Of a DNA stretch of 13,596 nt, positions 6,653 to 13,596 are shown piece after piece. The first letter of the stretch is position 1; each line of letters begins with the position of its first letter. The DNA is from Suilimivivens sp964393865 (lineage in GTDB: Bacteria; Bacillota; Clostridia; Lachnospirales; Lachnospiraceae). The position numbers were made by a program, and so were the translations under genes. The notes beneath the pieces are model-generated. The model had not been told where the DNA came from and did no database searches. It worked only from the letters and a program-made list of their open reading frames with translations. The stretch covers positions 1-13,596 of the forward strand of contig CAYMUW010000058.1 of the NCBI GenBank assembly GCA_964393865.1. The letters run 5' to 3'.

Positions 6653-7084
6653 CTATCTTCTTTCATCCACAAGGATTCCCGCCAGCTCCCACGCCTTGGC
6701 AATCATATCGAGGGTCTTCTCCGGAGGAAGTTCTTTTATCACTTCTTTCGTATCCTTGTCTACAATCTTAATGGTCACCCTGTTCGTTTCCTCATGAATT
6801 CCAAATACCGCTTCCGAATGAGACATATTCTTATTCAGCTGTTCCACAGCTTTTTTGATCTGCTCATTTGTTGCCTGCTGCTGACTGGCGTAACTGCTGT
6901 CCTGACCGCTCTGGCTGTCCTGCTTCTCAGCGTCCGCCACTTTAACCGTTGTCGGATCATATGCAGTTATTTTCTCCGGCGTAGCAACTTCCGTGTTTTC
7001 TACAACTGGTTTCTGTGCAGGCTTTGCCTGCGGCGTTACCTGTGCCTGATAGCTCATGGCACTGCTTAATGGTTCGATTGCCAT
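6653..7084 (-). CDS. flaG: Flagellar protein FlaG
   Basis: 143 residues. The first 65 are low-complexity, rich in Gln, Pro, Ala and Ser. The conserved FlaG domain is C-terminal (about 70-143): QIKKAVEQLN, FGIHEETNRVTIKIVD and the signature KEVIKELPPEK. FlaG proteins affect filament length and often sit beside fliD and fliS, as here; the mechanism is not settled. The start at 7084 has GGAGGTGATT immediately upstream, nearly a perfect match to the 16S 3' end. An alternative in-frame ATG at 7099 overlaps this Shine-Dalgarno and is unlikely. flaG is the first gene after the SigD-type promoter at 7162-7188, and its Shine-Dalgarno is inside a hairpin that resembles a CsrA site. Confidence 0.92.
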   Translation of the reverse strand: MAIEPLSSAMSYQAQVTPQAKPAQKPVVENTEVATPEKITAYDPTTVKVADAEKQDSQSGQDSSYASQQQATNEQIKKAVEQLNKNMSHSEAVFGIHEETNRVTIKIVDKDTKEVIKELPPEKTLDMIAKAWELAGILVDERR

Positions 7085-7088
7085 TAGA

Positions 7089-7104
7089 ATCACCTCCATG
7101 TGAT
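7089..7104 (-). promoter_or_regulatory. flaG Shine-Dalgarno hairpin, candidate CsrA site
   Basis: In the mRNA, AUCAC and GUGAU form a 5-bp stem around an AUGGAG loop. The GGA is exposed in the loop, and the Shine-Dalgarno GGAGGUGAU spans loop and stem. ACAUGGAGGU differs from the CsrA consensus ACARGGAUGU at two positions. Another GGA lies upstream at 7147-7145 (ACAGGAAGG). Binding of CsrA here would block flaG and perhaps the coupled fliD. The structure is seen; the regulation is inferred. Confidence 0.5.
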
Positions 7105-7161
7105 GTTCAAAAAAGTTTGCTTGTTGCTTAGTTACTTAGAGCCTTCCTGTCTTCTTTCATT

Positions 7162-7188
7162 ATATCGGATAAAAACAGGAAAAATTTA
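7162..7188 (-). promoter_or_regulatory. SigD-type promoter of flaG-fliD-fliS-fliT
   Basis: TAAA at 7188-7185, a 15-nt spacer, then TCCGATAT at 7169-7162. This has the same spacing and nearly the same -10 as the main flagellin promoter. A TATAAT overlaps the -10 (7164-7159). It lies 21 nt after csrA, and no strong terminator separates csrA from flaG. Transcription from the upstream operon could therefore also reach flaG. Confidence 0.87.
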
Positions 7189-7209
7189 GGTGTTTTTCAT
7201 TATTTTTTC

Positions 7210-7428
7210 TTACCCAAGCAGATTTTTCAGCTCGTCCACGCCTTCCCCGTTCACTGCTTCCTGATTGGCCTCCTGGATCTGCACATAAACCTCTTTCCGA
7301 TATACCGGAATATTCTTAGGTGCGCTGATGCCCAGCTTTACCTGTTCCCCTTTAATATCCAGTATGGTTATTTCTATGTTATTATTGACAATCAGGGCTT
7401 CATTTTTCTTTCTGGATAAAGCTAACAT
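7210..7428 (-). CDS. csrA: Carbon storage regulator / translational repressor CsrA
   Basis: 72 residues, typical for Gram-positive CsrA. It begins MLALSRKKNEALIV and contains VKLGISAPKNIPVYRKEVY (30-48). The RNA-contact residues known from E. coli CsrA, L4, R6 and R44, are all present. A C-terminal helix (about 49-72) is the part contacted by FliW in Bacillus. CsrA is a dimer that binds GGA motifs and blocks ribosome access; in FliW-containing bacteria its main known target is flagellin mRNA. The ATG directly abuts the fliW stop (TAGATG), and the only Shine-Dalgarno-like sequence, GGGTGA, lies within the last fliW codons. Its translation is therefore probably coupled to fliW. Confidence 0.98.
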   Translation of the reverse strand: MLALSRKKNEALIVNNNIEITILDIKGEQVKLGISAPKNIPVYRKEVYVQIQEANQEAVNGEGVDELKNLLG

Positions 7429-7887
7429 CTATTCACCCGCTTTCTTCTTTGAATTTAAAATATCGTAAACAGGATACTTGACGGCGTACTCGCCGCTCTC
7501 TATGATAACCTGGCATGCTTTCTTCTCCGCCGCATTAATAATGACAGGCCCTCTCAGGTTCACCGTCATGTTTTTAATATCCTTAGGAACCGTAACGGTA
7601 ACAAGCACCAGCAGTTCGTCCGGGATCAGTTCGCCGATGGGCTTCAATAATTCATCATCTACTTCCGGGTTATACTCAGGCATTACAATCAGCGGATCCA
7701 TAACAGGCATGGCAAAAGCGGGCTCCTGCACGGACTGCAGCCAATGGATGGCGCCGGCGCCTCTTTCTACATCATGCACCAGCGCAAATTCCGTTAATTC
7801 AGGAAATCCGATAATACCGGATGGAAAATGGATAATCTTTTCATCATCAATTGTTATTTCTCCAAATACTTTCGTAATAATCTTCAT
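7429..7887 (-). CDS. fliW: Flagellar assembly factor FliW (CsrA antagonist)
   Basis: 152 residues, the normal FliW length. Family motifs are clear: FPSGIIGFPELTEFALV (21-37), WLQSVQEPAFAMPV (49-62), VTVPKDIKNMTVNLRGPVIIN (98-118) and KACQVIIESGEY (123-134). FliW binds either flagellin or CsrA; when flagellin has been exported, free FliW displaces CsrA from flagellin mRNA by an allosteric contact. The start has GGAG 5 nt upstream. The gene lies 36 nt after flgL and abuts csrA, the conserved fliW-csrA pair, in an operon with the hook-filament junction genes. Confidence 0.98.
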   Translation of the reverse strand: MKIITKVFGEITIDDEKIIHFPSGIIGFPELTEFALVHDVERGAGAIHWLQSVQEPAFAMPVMDPLIVMPEYNPEVDDELLKPIGELIPDELLVLVTVTVPKDIKNMTVNLRGPVIINAAEKKACQVIIESGEYAVKYPVYDILNSKKKAGE

Positions 7888-7923
7888 TGCCGCTCCTATC
7901 TGCGCATTTCCGCGCTTTGTTTT

Positions 7924-9483
7924 TTAAATATAATTCATCAGGGAGGTCTGCATGATCTTTCCTGTGGCCATCAATGCCGCTTCATATGTCAGCTCTGTGC
8001 TGGTGAGCTGTATCACTACTTCGGATATATCAATATCTTCATTTTCCGACTGCAGCGTTTCAAAAGTTGTTTTCTGATCCATCAGGCGGTTGCTTATCAG
8101 CTCCAGGCGGCTGCTTCTGGTCCCGTTATCGGTCACTGCAATATTAGTCATATCCAGATAAGACTGCATGCTTGTAATTGTTCCTTCAAACATACTATGT
8201 ACATTTTCCCGGACATAATCATAGGCCTTATTTGCTGCATCCAGCTGCTTCTGAACCTTATCATATTCAGCCGTACCTTCTGTCAATCCATCCAGGACAT
8301 TTTCCAAATCTTCTACTGTTGCATTGATTTCTGTCAGGGAAGCAAGGGCGTTTTCCAGATCGTCGATATCTCTGCCAAGATCATGGGTAAATGCTTCTCT
8401 GGCCGTGGTATTGACCCGTATTTTCTGGTTATATCCCACATCATACTCGATAATCTGGGTTTCCTCTTCCCCTTCCAGATATTCCTGATTATAAGCAATT
8501 GTGGTTGTGCTGCCGTCCGCATTTCCGGTAACCGCAGTACACGCAAAATAATGCTCCGGCCTTAAATCGCCTTCCTTCCAGCTGTCCTTTTCATAAGTGA
8601 TCCGGATTTCTGTTCCCGCAGTCAGCGCCTGATTTTCCTGCAAACTGGCATAAACCTCATCACCAAGAAGGATTTCCCCCGTTTCCGCCACAAATACCGC
8701 TTTATCGGGATTCTGCCGGACATACTGATAAGGATCCGTTCCTTCCGGCGCTGTTTCCACAGTGGGGAAGCCCGGTATATCCGCCGGATTTCCATCTGCA
8801 TCCACATACTGAATCTGGGGGAGCGTATCGGAAGCAAGGGTATCATAGGAAAGACGTATCCTGTGGATATCGCTGTTTACAATATCCTGTTCTGTAAAAT
8901 CGGCATACTTTTCATTATCATAATTTTCTTTGTTCAGGCCGTCCAGAACGCTCATATCCGTATAATTGACGCTGTCAAAGTCCTGCAGGGTCAGCTGCTC
9001 CGTAATGGTATACTGAAGCTGCGCATCCTCAACTTCCTCCGTAAAAGACAGGGTTGTATCCGTCCTGTAACCGGTAAACACATACCTTCCCGCAAAATCC
9101 ACATTGCCCGTGGAGTAATATTCATCTCCCAGATTCCTCATCTGCTCCACAATAATGGACAAATCTTCCACGCTCAAATCCTTATTCGCTCCCTTGGTCG
9201 CCTGCTTTATCAGATCGGTGATCACTTCTGTTCCGGTTTGAAGGGCTCCTTCCGTCACGCTCAGCCAGCTTTCCGCATCCGGCGCATTCTTTTCATAATA
9301 CTGGGTCAGTTCAGAAACACTGGTGCGAAGCCTCAGGGCGCGGATAGCCACGATGGGATCGTCTGACGGCCTTGTGATCTTTTTCTGGGTAGACATCTGT
9401 GTACTCAGCTTATCCTGCAGGATCTTATTGTTATTTACATTATACAGAGCGTTATTCTGCATAATTTTATTTGTCATTCTCAT
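7924..9483 (-). CDS. flgL: Flagellar hook-filament junction protein FlgL (HAP3), enlarged
   Basis: 519 residues, clearly larger than E. coli or Bacillus FlgL (about 300). The N-terminal part (about 1-145) shows TNKIMQNNALYNVNNN, KITRPSDDPIVAIRALRLR and GRYVFTGYRTDTTLSF. The C-terminal part (about 365-519) shows NGTRSSRLELISNRL and ends TYEAALMATGKIMQTSLMNYI. These are the D0/D1 halves that pack into the junction between FlgK and the first flagellin ring. The extra length (about 150-360) is an acidic, Tyr- and Asp-rich insert with a single cysteine (C315), probably a surface-exposed domain. The start at 9483 has GAGAGG 7 nt upstream; a second ATG lies two codons in. It lies 34 nt after flgK2 and 36 nt before fliW. 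Confidence 0.95.
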   Translation of the reverse strand: MRMTNKIMQNNALYNVNNNKILQDKLSTQMSTQKKITRPSDDPIVAIRALRLRTSVSELTQYYEKNAPDAESWLSVTEGALQTGTEVITDLIKQATKGANKDLSVEDLSIIVEQMRNLGDEYYSTGNVDFAGRYVFTGYRTDTTLSFTEEVEDAQLQYTITEQLTLQDFDSVNYTDMSVLDGLNKENYDNEKYADFTEQDIVNSDIHRIRLSYDTLASDTLPQIQYVDADGNPADIPGFPTVETAPEGTDPYQYVRQNPDKAVFVAETGEILLGDEVYASLQENQALTAGTEIRITYEKDSWKEGDLRPEHYFACTAVTGNADGSTTTIAYNQEYLEGEEETQIIEYDVGYNQKIRVNTTAREAFTHDLGRDIDDLENALASLTEINATVEDLENVLDGLTEGTAEYDKVQKQLDAANKAYDYVRENVHSMFEGTITSMQSYLDMTNIAVTDNGTRSSRLELISNRLMDQKTTFETLQSENEDIDISEVVIQLTSTELTYEAALMATGKIMQTSLMNYI

Positions 9484-9517
9484 AGCTGTTCCTCTCCTTT
9501 CAGCAAAGCGGCTTCCC

Positions 9518-11362
9518 CTACACTCCCGTTTCCAAAATCAGTCTGTCATAAATCTCTGTCAGCGTCTGGATCATTTTGGACGCCAGGGTATATGCATTCT
9601 GATATTTAACTAGATTTACCGCTTCCTCATCTTCATCTACCCCGGAAATGGAGCTGCGCTGATTATCAATAGAATTCTGCAGCCCTGAATAGGTATCGCG
9701 GAAGGTATTTGCATTGCTGGCATTTAATCCCACATCGGACAGGATCATTTCCAGCATCTGGCTGGCGCTGCCGTTGCGGAAGCTGAACTTTTCCTTGCTG
9801 GTCAAAAGCTCGATTACTTCCTTCACCTGGCCGCATTCTTCCACGCCGTCTTCCATTTTGGTACGGGTTCCCAAAAGGCCCGCATTCTCAATCAGCGCTT
9901 CATTAATCGCAAAATTACCCGCAGTAATTTCATAAAGCCCGTTTCCCGTACTCCCATCAAGGTCTGCGGCTTCATACTGCCCTCCGTCCGCACAATCGCC
10001 TGTAAATAAAATGCATCCCTGATCACCGTTGGAATCATATCCGCTTGTAAAGATACTGTTTACCTTCTCAGCGAACCCACGGATCCAGGTATTCATCTGC
10101 TCCATATAATAAGGAATCCCCTGATAGTTCACTTCCGATGCCGTTTTTACTTCCTTACCGATCTTATCCGCAGTCAGCGCCGTTTCGTTTTTTTCATCAT
10201 TCATAGTAAAGGTATATTCGCTTGTATCCGGATTAAATTCCCAGGAAGAATAATAATAAATCGTGTTTCCGATATTAATCTGGCCGCCGGTATCGGAAAG
10301 GGAGCATTCCTGCATTGTTTTCAAATAATCGGCCGTCACCGCAACCGTGATTTTCGTGGATGGCCCGGCAGGATCGTCCGGATCCGCAGGTTCAATCGCT
10401 GTTACCGTCCCCGCAAAGTTCGCGCCGTTGTTTCCATCCCGGAGCTCCACAAGGCCTTTTAATTTTCCCTCCATGGCGGCGTTATTCAGGCTGAATTCAT
10501 TGCCGTTATCCCAGAAAATATTATACAGGCCGTCTACATCTGTCTGGTTAATCTTTTCATCAGAGCTTCTTGCTGTATAGGAAAGGGTGTTAAAGTCGCT
10601 GCCGTCAACAAGGAGCTGCCCGCCCGCTATCTGAACGACGTATCGGGTGCCTCCTGTTTCCCATTCCGGATGATCGCTGGCGGTTATGGCATATTCCGTA
10701 ATATCCACATCAACAATCTCTGAAAGCTCATCCACCAGTTTTTCTCTCTGATCTCTTAATTCATTTGCCGTGCTGCCCGTCATTTCAATGACATTGATTT
10801 GCTTGCTCAATGTGGCGATTTTCTCTGCGATAGAATTGATTTCATCCACACACTCCTTGATTTCAAGGTTGACATCCTTCTGGAGTTCCTGAAGGTTGCC
10901 ATACATATTATTAAAGTAATCCGTCAGCGCTTTCGCAGAAGAAATAAACTGGGCCTTGGTGTCATCGCTGCTGGCATTATCCACGATATCCTGGAGGGCG
11001 GCGCTCATTTTATTGAAGATTGTCTTAAACCCGCTGGTATTGTCATCATAAAAATAATCCTCAATCATCTGATTATAATATGCTTTTACCTGATATTCGC
11101 CATACTTGGAATTATTATCCCAATACTTCACATCATAAAATTTATCCCTGACCCGTTCAATGGCTATTGTATCCACGCCAGCGCCGGCACATCCATAGGT
11201 AGTATAAGTCCTCAGCGCACCAGACGCTTCCTGGGTAACAACCTGACGGCTGTAGCCTTCTGTCTGCGCATTGGCAATATTGTTCGCCGTTGTATTCAAA
11301 GCTGCGTTTGCGGCCCGGAGTCCCGACGCCGCTATTGTCAAACCAAAAAATTGTGAAGGCAT
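9518..11362 (-). CDS. flgK: Hook-associated protein 1, second copy (FlgK2)
   Basis: 614 residues. The N-terminus FFGLTIAASGLRAANAALN and NTTANNIANAQTEGYSRQ (23-40) is the flagellar rod/hook-protein signature as used in FlgK. The C-terminus EEAVNLVKYQNAYTLASKMI (579-598) is the matching D0 helix with its L-x-x-Y-Q-x-x-Y pattern. Helical ELRDQREKLVDELS (201-214) is also shared with FlgK. Between about 220 and 510 lies a large variable region with beta-rich, Asp- and Gly-rich sequence. Six cysteines (58, 171, 353, 450, 457, 510) are unusual for an exported axial protein. The start has AAGGAG 7 nt upstream. It is 15 nt downstream of flgK1, so the two are co-translated. Whether it replaces, mixes with or extends the FlgK1 ring cannot be told from sequence. 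Confidence 0.9.
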   Translation of the reverse strand: MPSQFFGLTIAASGLRAANAALNTTANNIANAQTEGYSRQVVTQEASGALRTYTTYGCAGAGVDTIAIERVRDKFYDVKYWDNNSKYGEYQVKAYYNQMIEDYFYDDNTSGFKTIFNKMSAALQDIVDNASSDDTKAQFISSAKALTDYFNNMYGNLQELQKDVNLEIKECVDEINSIAEKIATLSKQINVIEMTGSTANELRDQREKLVDELSEIVDVDITEYAITASDHPEWETGGTRYVVQIAGGQLLVDGSDFNTLSYTARSSDEKINQTDVDGLYNIFWDNGNEFSLNNAAMEGKLKGLVELRDGNNGANFAGTVTAIEPADPDDPAGPSTKITVAVTADYLKTMQECSLSDTGGQINIGNTIYYYSSWEFNPDTSEYTFTMNDEKNETALTADKIGKEVKTASEVNYQGIPYYMEQMNTWIRGFAEKVNSIFTSGYDSNGDQGCILFTGDCADGGQYEAADLDGSTGNGLYEITAGNFAINEALIENAGLLGTRTKMEDGVEECGQVKEVIELLTSKEKFSFRNGSASQMLEMILSDVGLNASNANTFRDTYSGLQNSIDNQRSSISGVDEDEEAVNLVKYQNAYTLASKMIQTLTEIYDRLILETGV

Positions 11363-11377
11363 TTCACCACTCCTTTC

Positions 11378-13021
11378 CTAACTTCCCAGTGTCAAAATGA
11401 TATGCTCAAGCATTTCACTGACAACATTAATATATCTGCTGGATGCATTATAAGCATTCTGGAACATGATCATATTGGAAAGCTCTTCGTCTGAAGAAAC
11501 GCCAAGGATCTGTTCTCTGGCAGCCTCCGTATTATCCACCGTAATCTGCTGGTTCTCACAAAACCCACGTAAAACAGAGCCTCTGTTCGCAACCAGGGAA
11601 ACCAGATTACTGTAGTAATTGATAAAATTGGTTTTGGTCTTTACATTGGGATTTAAGGTATAATCCTCCGCCGAAAAAAGTTCCTTGAACTTATCGGCCG
11701 TTTCCTGGTCAACCTTCCCGTCCGGCTTAATAAAACCAAGGAGCGATGGCGACTGCTTTAATTCCCCGTTAATGATAATATTATTTACCGTAAAATAAGG
11801 ATTTCCAAATTCATCTTTTTCATCGGATATGGTATTAAAAATCTGATAAACGCTTCCATCGCTGCCTGTTAAATAATTGCTGCCCGGATTACTCTGCTCC
11901 GCCGCCTCTGCCGCCTCCTGTAATATTTCATTCATGCCTGTTACTATTTTGTTGACCAGCTGGTCAAACTGCGCCTGGACATCCATGATAATGGATTGGG
12001 AAATATTCTGGTCATAGGCAAGGTCGCCATCTGCGCTGCCATCTCCCAAATCTTCATAAGTCGCCCTGTGATCTCCCCTTGCAAATACCAGCGCTTTCAA
12101 GGAACCGATATCCGTATTGGTTTCCGTGGATATCTCCTGCGTCATATTAAACAGCTGTGCGCCGCTGATATCCACATCCGCCGTCCCGTCGGCATTCACA
12201 GTGGTTTTGGCCAGCTGTTTCCAGTAAGGGGTATAAAAGCCGGTCGCTTCATCCTGATACAGGCTGATTTCATTCATACTGTCATCCCGGACAAAATCAT
12301 TTCCCTCAAACTGAATAAAGATATTTCCATCCACATCCTCATCCACGCTGATATTTCCCATGACGGATAACTCATCAATTAAAAGGTTCCTCTGATCGCG
12401 CAGATCGTTTGCCTGTTCAACCTGCCCCGCTTCTATTTTCAGGATTTGTTTGTTTAATTCCACGATCTGCCTGCCATAGGCATTTATCGTATCCACCTGG
12501 TCTTTTATTTTACTGTTAAGATTATCCTGGTATTCGCAAAGCCCCTGGTATACAGCCTGCGCACGGGTAACAAACTCATTGCACCGTTGTATCAGGACGC
12601 CCTGATTAACGGAATTAGAAGGATCCTTTGCCAGTTCCTGGACAGATTCCCACAGATTTTCAATTGATGTGGAAAAGGTCTGCCCCTGAAGCTCCTGGAA
12701 GATATCTTCAATTTCTTCTATGGCCGAAGCGGAAACATCATAAAAGCCAAGCCTTCCTGATTCGCGCCTGTATGTTTTATCAAGGAAATAATCTCTGACC
12801 TGTTTTACACGAGAATAATAAACTCCAAGACCAATCTGCTGATAAGAAACAGCAGTCTGGGTCTTGGAAAGCGTATTATAATAACGGGTTCCCTGCTGCA
12901 CCTGCTGCCTGGTATACCCTGTGGTATCGATATTAGACATATTATGCGCTGTGGTATTCAGCGCATTCTGACTTGTTTGCAATCCGGATGTCCCGACATA
13001 TAAGCTGCCCATCAAACTCAT
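11378..13021 (-). CDS. flgK: Hook-associated protein 1, first copy (FlgK1)
   Basis: 547 residues, the usual FlgK length. The N-terminus has GSLYVGTSGLQTSQNALN and NTTAHNMSNIDTTGYTRQQV (22-41). Helical segments around 95-215 include NDLRDQRNLLIDELS (205-219), shared with FlgK2. The C-terminus (about 513-547) has ELSNMIMFQNAYNASSRYI, the D0 helix. FlgK forms the first junction ring on the hook. Three cysteines (147, 162, 488) are present. The start has GAGGTG 7 nt upstream; the later ATG at codon 4 is less well placed. It follows flgN by 37 nt, and FlgN is the expected chaperone for FlgK and FlgL. By length and position it is the likelier ancestral copy. Confidence 0.95.
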   Translation of the reverse strand: MSLMGSLYVGTSGLQTSQNALNTTAHNMSNIDTTGYTRQQVQQGTRYYNTLSKTQTAVSYQQIGLGVYYSRVKQVRDYFLDKTYRRESGRLGFYDVSASAIEEIEDIFQELQGQTFSTSIENLWESVQELAKDPSNSVNQGVLIQRCNEFVTRAQAVYQGLCEYQDNLNSKIKDQVDTINAYGRQIVELNKQILKIEAGQVEQANDLRDQRNLLIDELSVMGNISVDEDVDGNIFIQFEGNDFVRDDSMNEISLYQDEATGFYTPYWKQLAKTTVNADGTADVDISGAQLFNMTQEISTETNTDIGSLKALVFARGDHRATYEDLGDGSADGDLAYDQNISQSIIMDVQAQFDQLVNKIVTGMNEILQEAAEAAEQSNPGSNYLTGSDGSVYQIFNTISDEKDEFGNPYFTVNNIIINGELKQSPSLLGFIKPDGKVDQETADKFKELFSAEDYTLNPNVKTKTNFINYYSNLVSLVANRGSVLRGFCENQQITVDNTEAAREQILGVSSDEELSNMIMFQNAYNASSRYINVVSEMLEHIILTLGS

Positions 13022-13058
13022 TATCTGTCACCTCTATATTTCCCCAGCGATGTTTCCG

Positions 13059-13577
13059 TTACTGCCTGGCGTCAAAACCGTTCGCTTCCACTCCCATATG
13101 GGTGCCCGCATTATAAGCGCCCTTGTTATAATTGGCAGTTTCCGGCGCGGTTTTCATAGACTGCAGGATATTCATGTCAAATGCAACCATTTCCAACGCA
13201 TTTTCCAGAAGCGTTTTGTTCTGTTCATTGATTCTTTTCACTTCATTTACAATGGTTTTTAATTTGTCATGCGCCTTAGCCAGTTTCTGCTGTTCTTCCG
13301 GTCTGCCTGCCAGCATAACGATCAGATCCGAAACCTTCAGCGTTTTAACATCCCTGTTAATTACATTGGCGATATCAGAAAAGACCTCCTGCCGTTTACT
13401 GTCAAGGCGATCAATTCTGCCGACAACGATTTGTTCTTCATCCGTGATCATGGCTAATTCTTCCAGATTACCGGATACGATTACCGGTGTTTTTTTCATG
13501 GATAATTCCCGCAAGTTTTCATATTCCTGACTTTCCACACTTAAAACCTCAATCAGATTTTCCATTAAACTTGCCAC
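13059..13577 (-). CDS. flgN: FlgN family chaperone
   Basis: 172 residues, cytoplasmic and mostly helical, with the FlgN pattern: an N-terminal amphipathic coiled coil (about 5-70, including LMENLIEVLSVESQEYENL), a second long helix (about 92-140, ending LENALEMVAFDMNIL), and a flexible polar tail (about 145-172). FlgN chaperones keep FlgK and FlgL export-competent, and the gene lies directly upstream of flgK. The start is taken as GTG at 13577, because GAGG lies 7 nt upstream; the ATG four codons in is too far from it. A gene further upstream would have to end within 13576-13596, because all three frames close there. flgM is common at this place but is not visible. Confidence 0.88.
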   Translation of the reverse strand: MASLMENLIEVLSVESQEYENLRELSMKKTPVIVSGNLEELAMITDEEQIVVGRIDRLDSKRQEVFSDIANVINRDVKTLKVSDLIVMLAGRPEEQQKLAKAHDKLKTIVNEVKRINEQNKTLLENALEMVAFDMNILQSMKTAPETANYNKGAYNAGTHMGVEANGFDARQ

Positions 13578-13596
13578 GGGATTACCTCATTTCTTC

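Noticed and set aside
7085..7099. Longer start of flaG at 7099
   Set aside because: This ATG is part of the hairpin and Shine-Dalgarno that serve the ATG at 7084, and has no Shine-Dalgarno of its own.
7171..7197. Possible terminator between csrA and flaG (AAAAACA and TGTTTTT arms)
   Set aside because: The stem is 7 bp and almost all A-T with a 13-nt loop, and it overlaps the -35 of the flaG promoter; it would be too weak to end transcription.
7828..8565. Long plus-strand open frame of 245 codons
   Set aside because: It lies wholly antisense to flgL and fliW. Its product is Ile-, Cys- and Phe-rich with no recognisable domain, as expected of the complement of a real gene.

Overview
The window is a late-flagellar gene block from a Gram-positive anaerobe of the class Clostridia, most like the Lachnospiraceae. 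That assignment is inference, from the flgN-flgK-flgK-flgL-fliW-csrA gene order, an over-long FlgL, a FliW/CsrA pair and SigD-type promoters. Every gene supported here is on the minus strand, so transcription runs from high to low coordinates. Genes are tightly packed, with short gaps, abutting codons or one-base overlaps.

Right part (13577 to 7210): flgN (export chaperone), two tandem hook-associated protein 1 genes (flgK1, flgK2), flgL (hook-filament junction), fliW and csrA. The promoter of this operon lies outside the window. Middle part (7188 to 4266): a SigD-type promoter, then flaG, fliD (cap), fliS (flagellin chaperone) and a FliT-like chaperone gene. Left-centre (4243 to 3122): one strong and one weaker SigD-type promoter, a leader of about 220 nt with several hairpins, a compact 269-residue flagellin gene, and a strong intrinsic terminator. 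Left end (3079 to 1): a large two-domain glycosyltransferase (CgeB-like plus DUF4422) and the start of a second CgeB-like glycosyltransferase that runs off the window.

How the parts fit: FlgK, FlgL and FliD build the junction and cap on which flagellin polymerises. FlgN, FliS and the FliT-like protein escort export substrates. FliW and CsrA form the known partner switch in which free CsrA blocks flagellin translation until exported flagellin frees FliW. The sequence shows likely CsrA targets on the flagellin leader: a hairpin with GGA in its loop, about 20 nt upstream of a GGA-containing Shine-Dalgarno. It also shows a second candidate on flaG, where the Shine-Dalgarno sits in a hairpin with GGA in the loop. 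The glycosyltransferases next to flagellin suggest that the filament is glycosylated.

The least ordinary observations are the chain of alternating complementary segments in the flagellin leader, the candidate CsrA hairpin on flaG, the paired cysteines flanking a predicted beta-hairpin in flagellin, the cysteine-rich FlgK2, and glycosyltransferase expression placed behind a strong terminator. No mobile element, CRISPR array, tRNA or rRNA was seen, and no gap between genes exceeds 300 bases.
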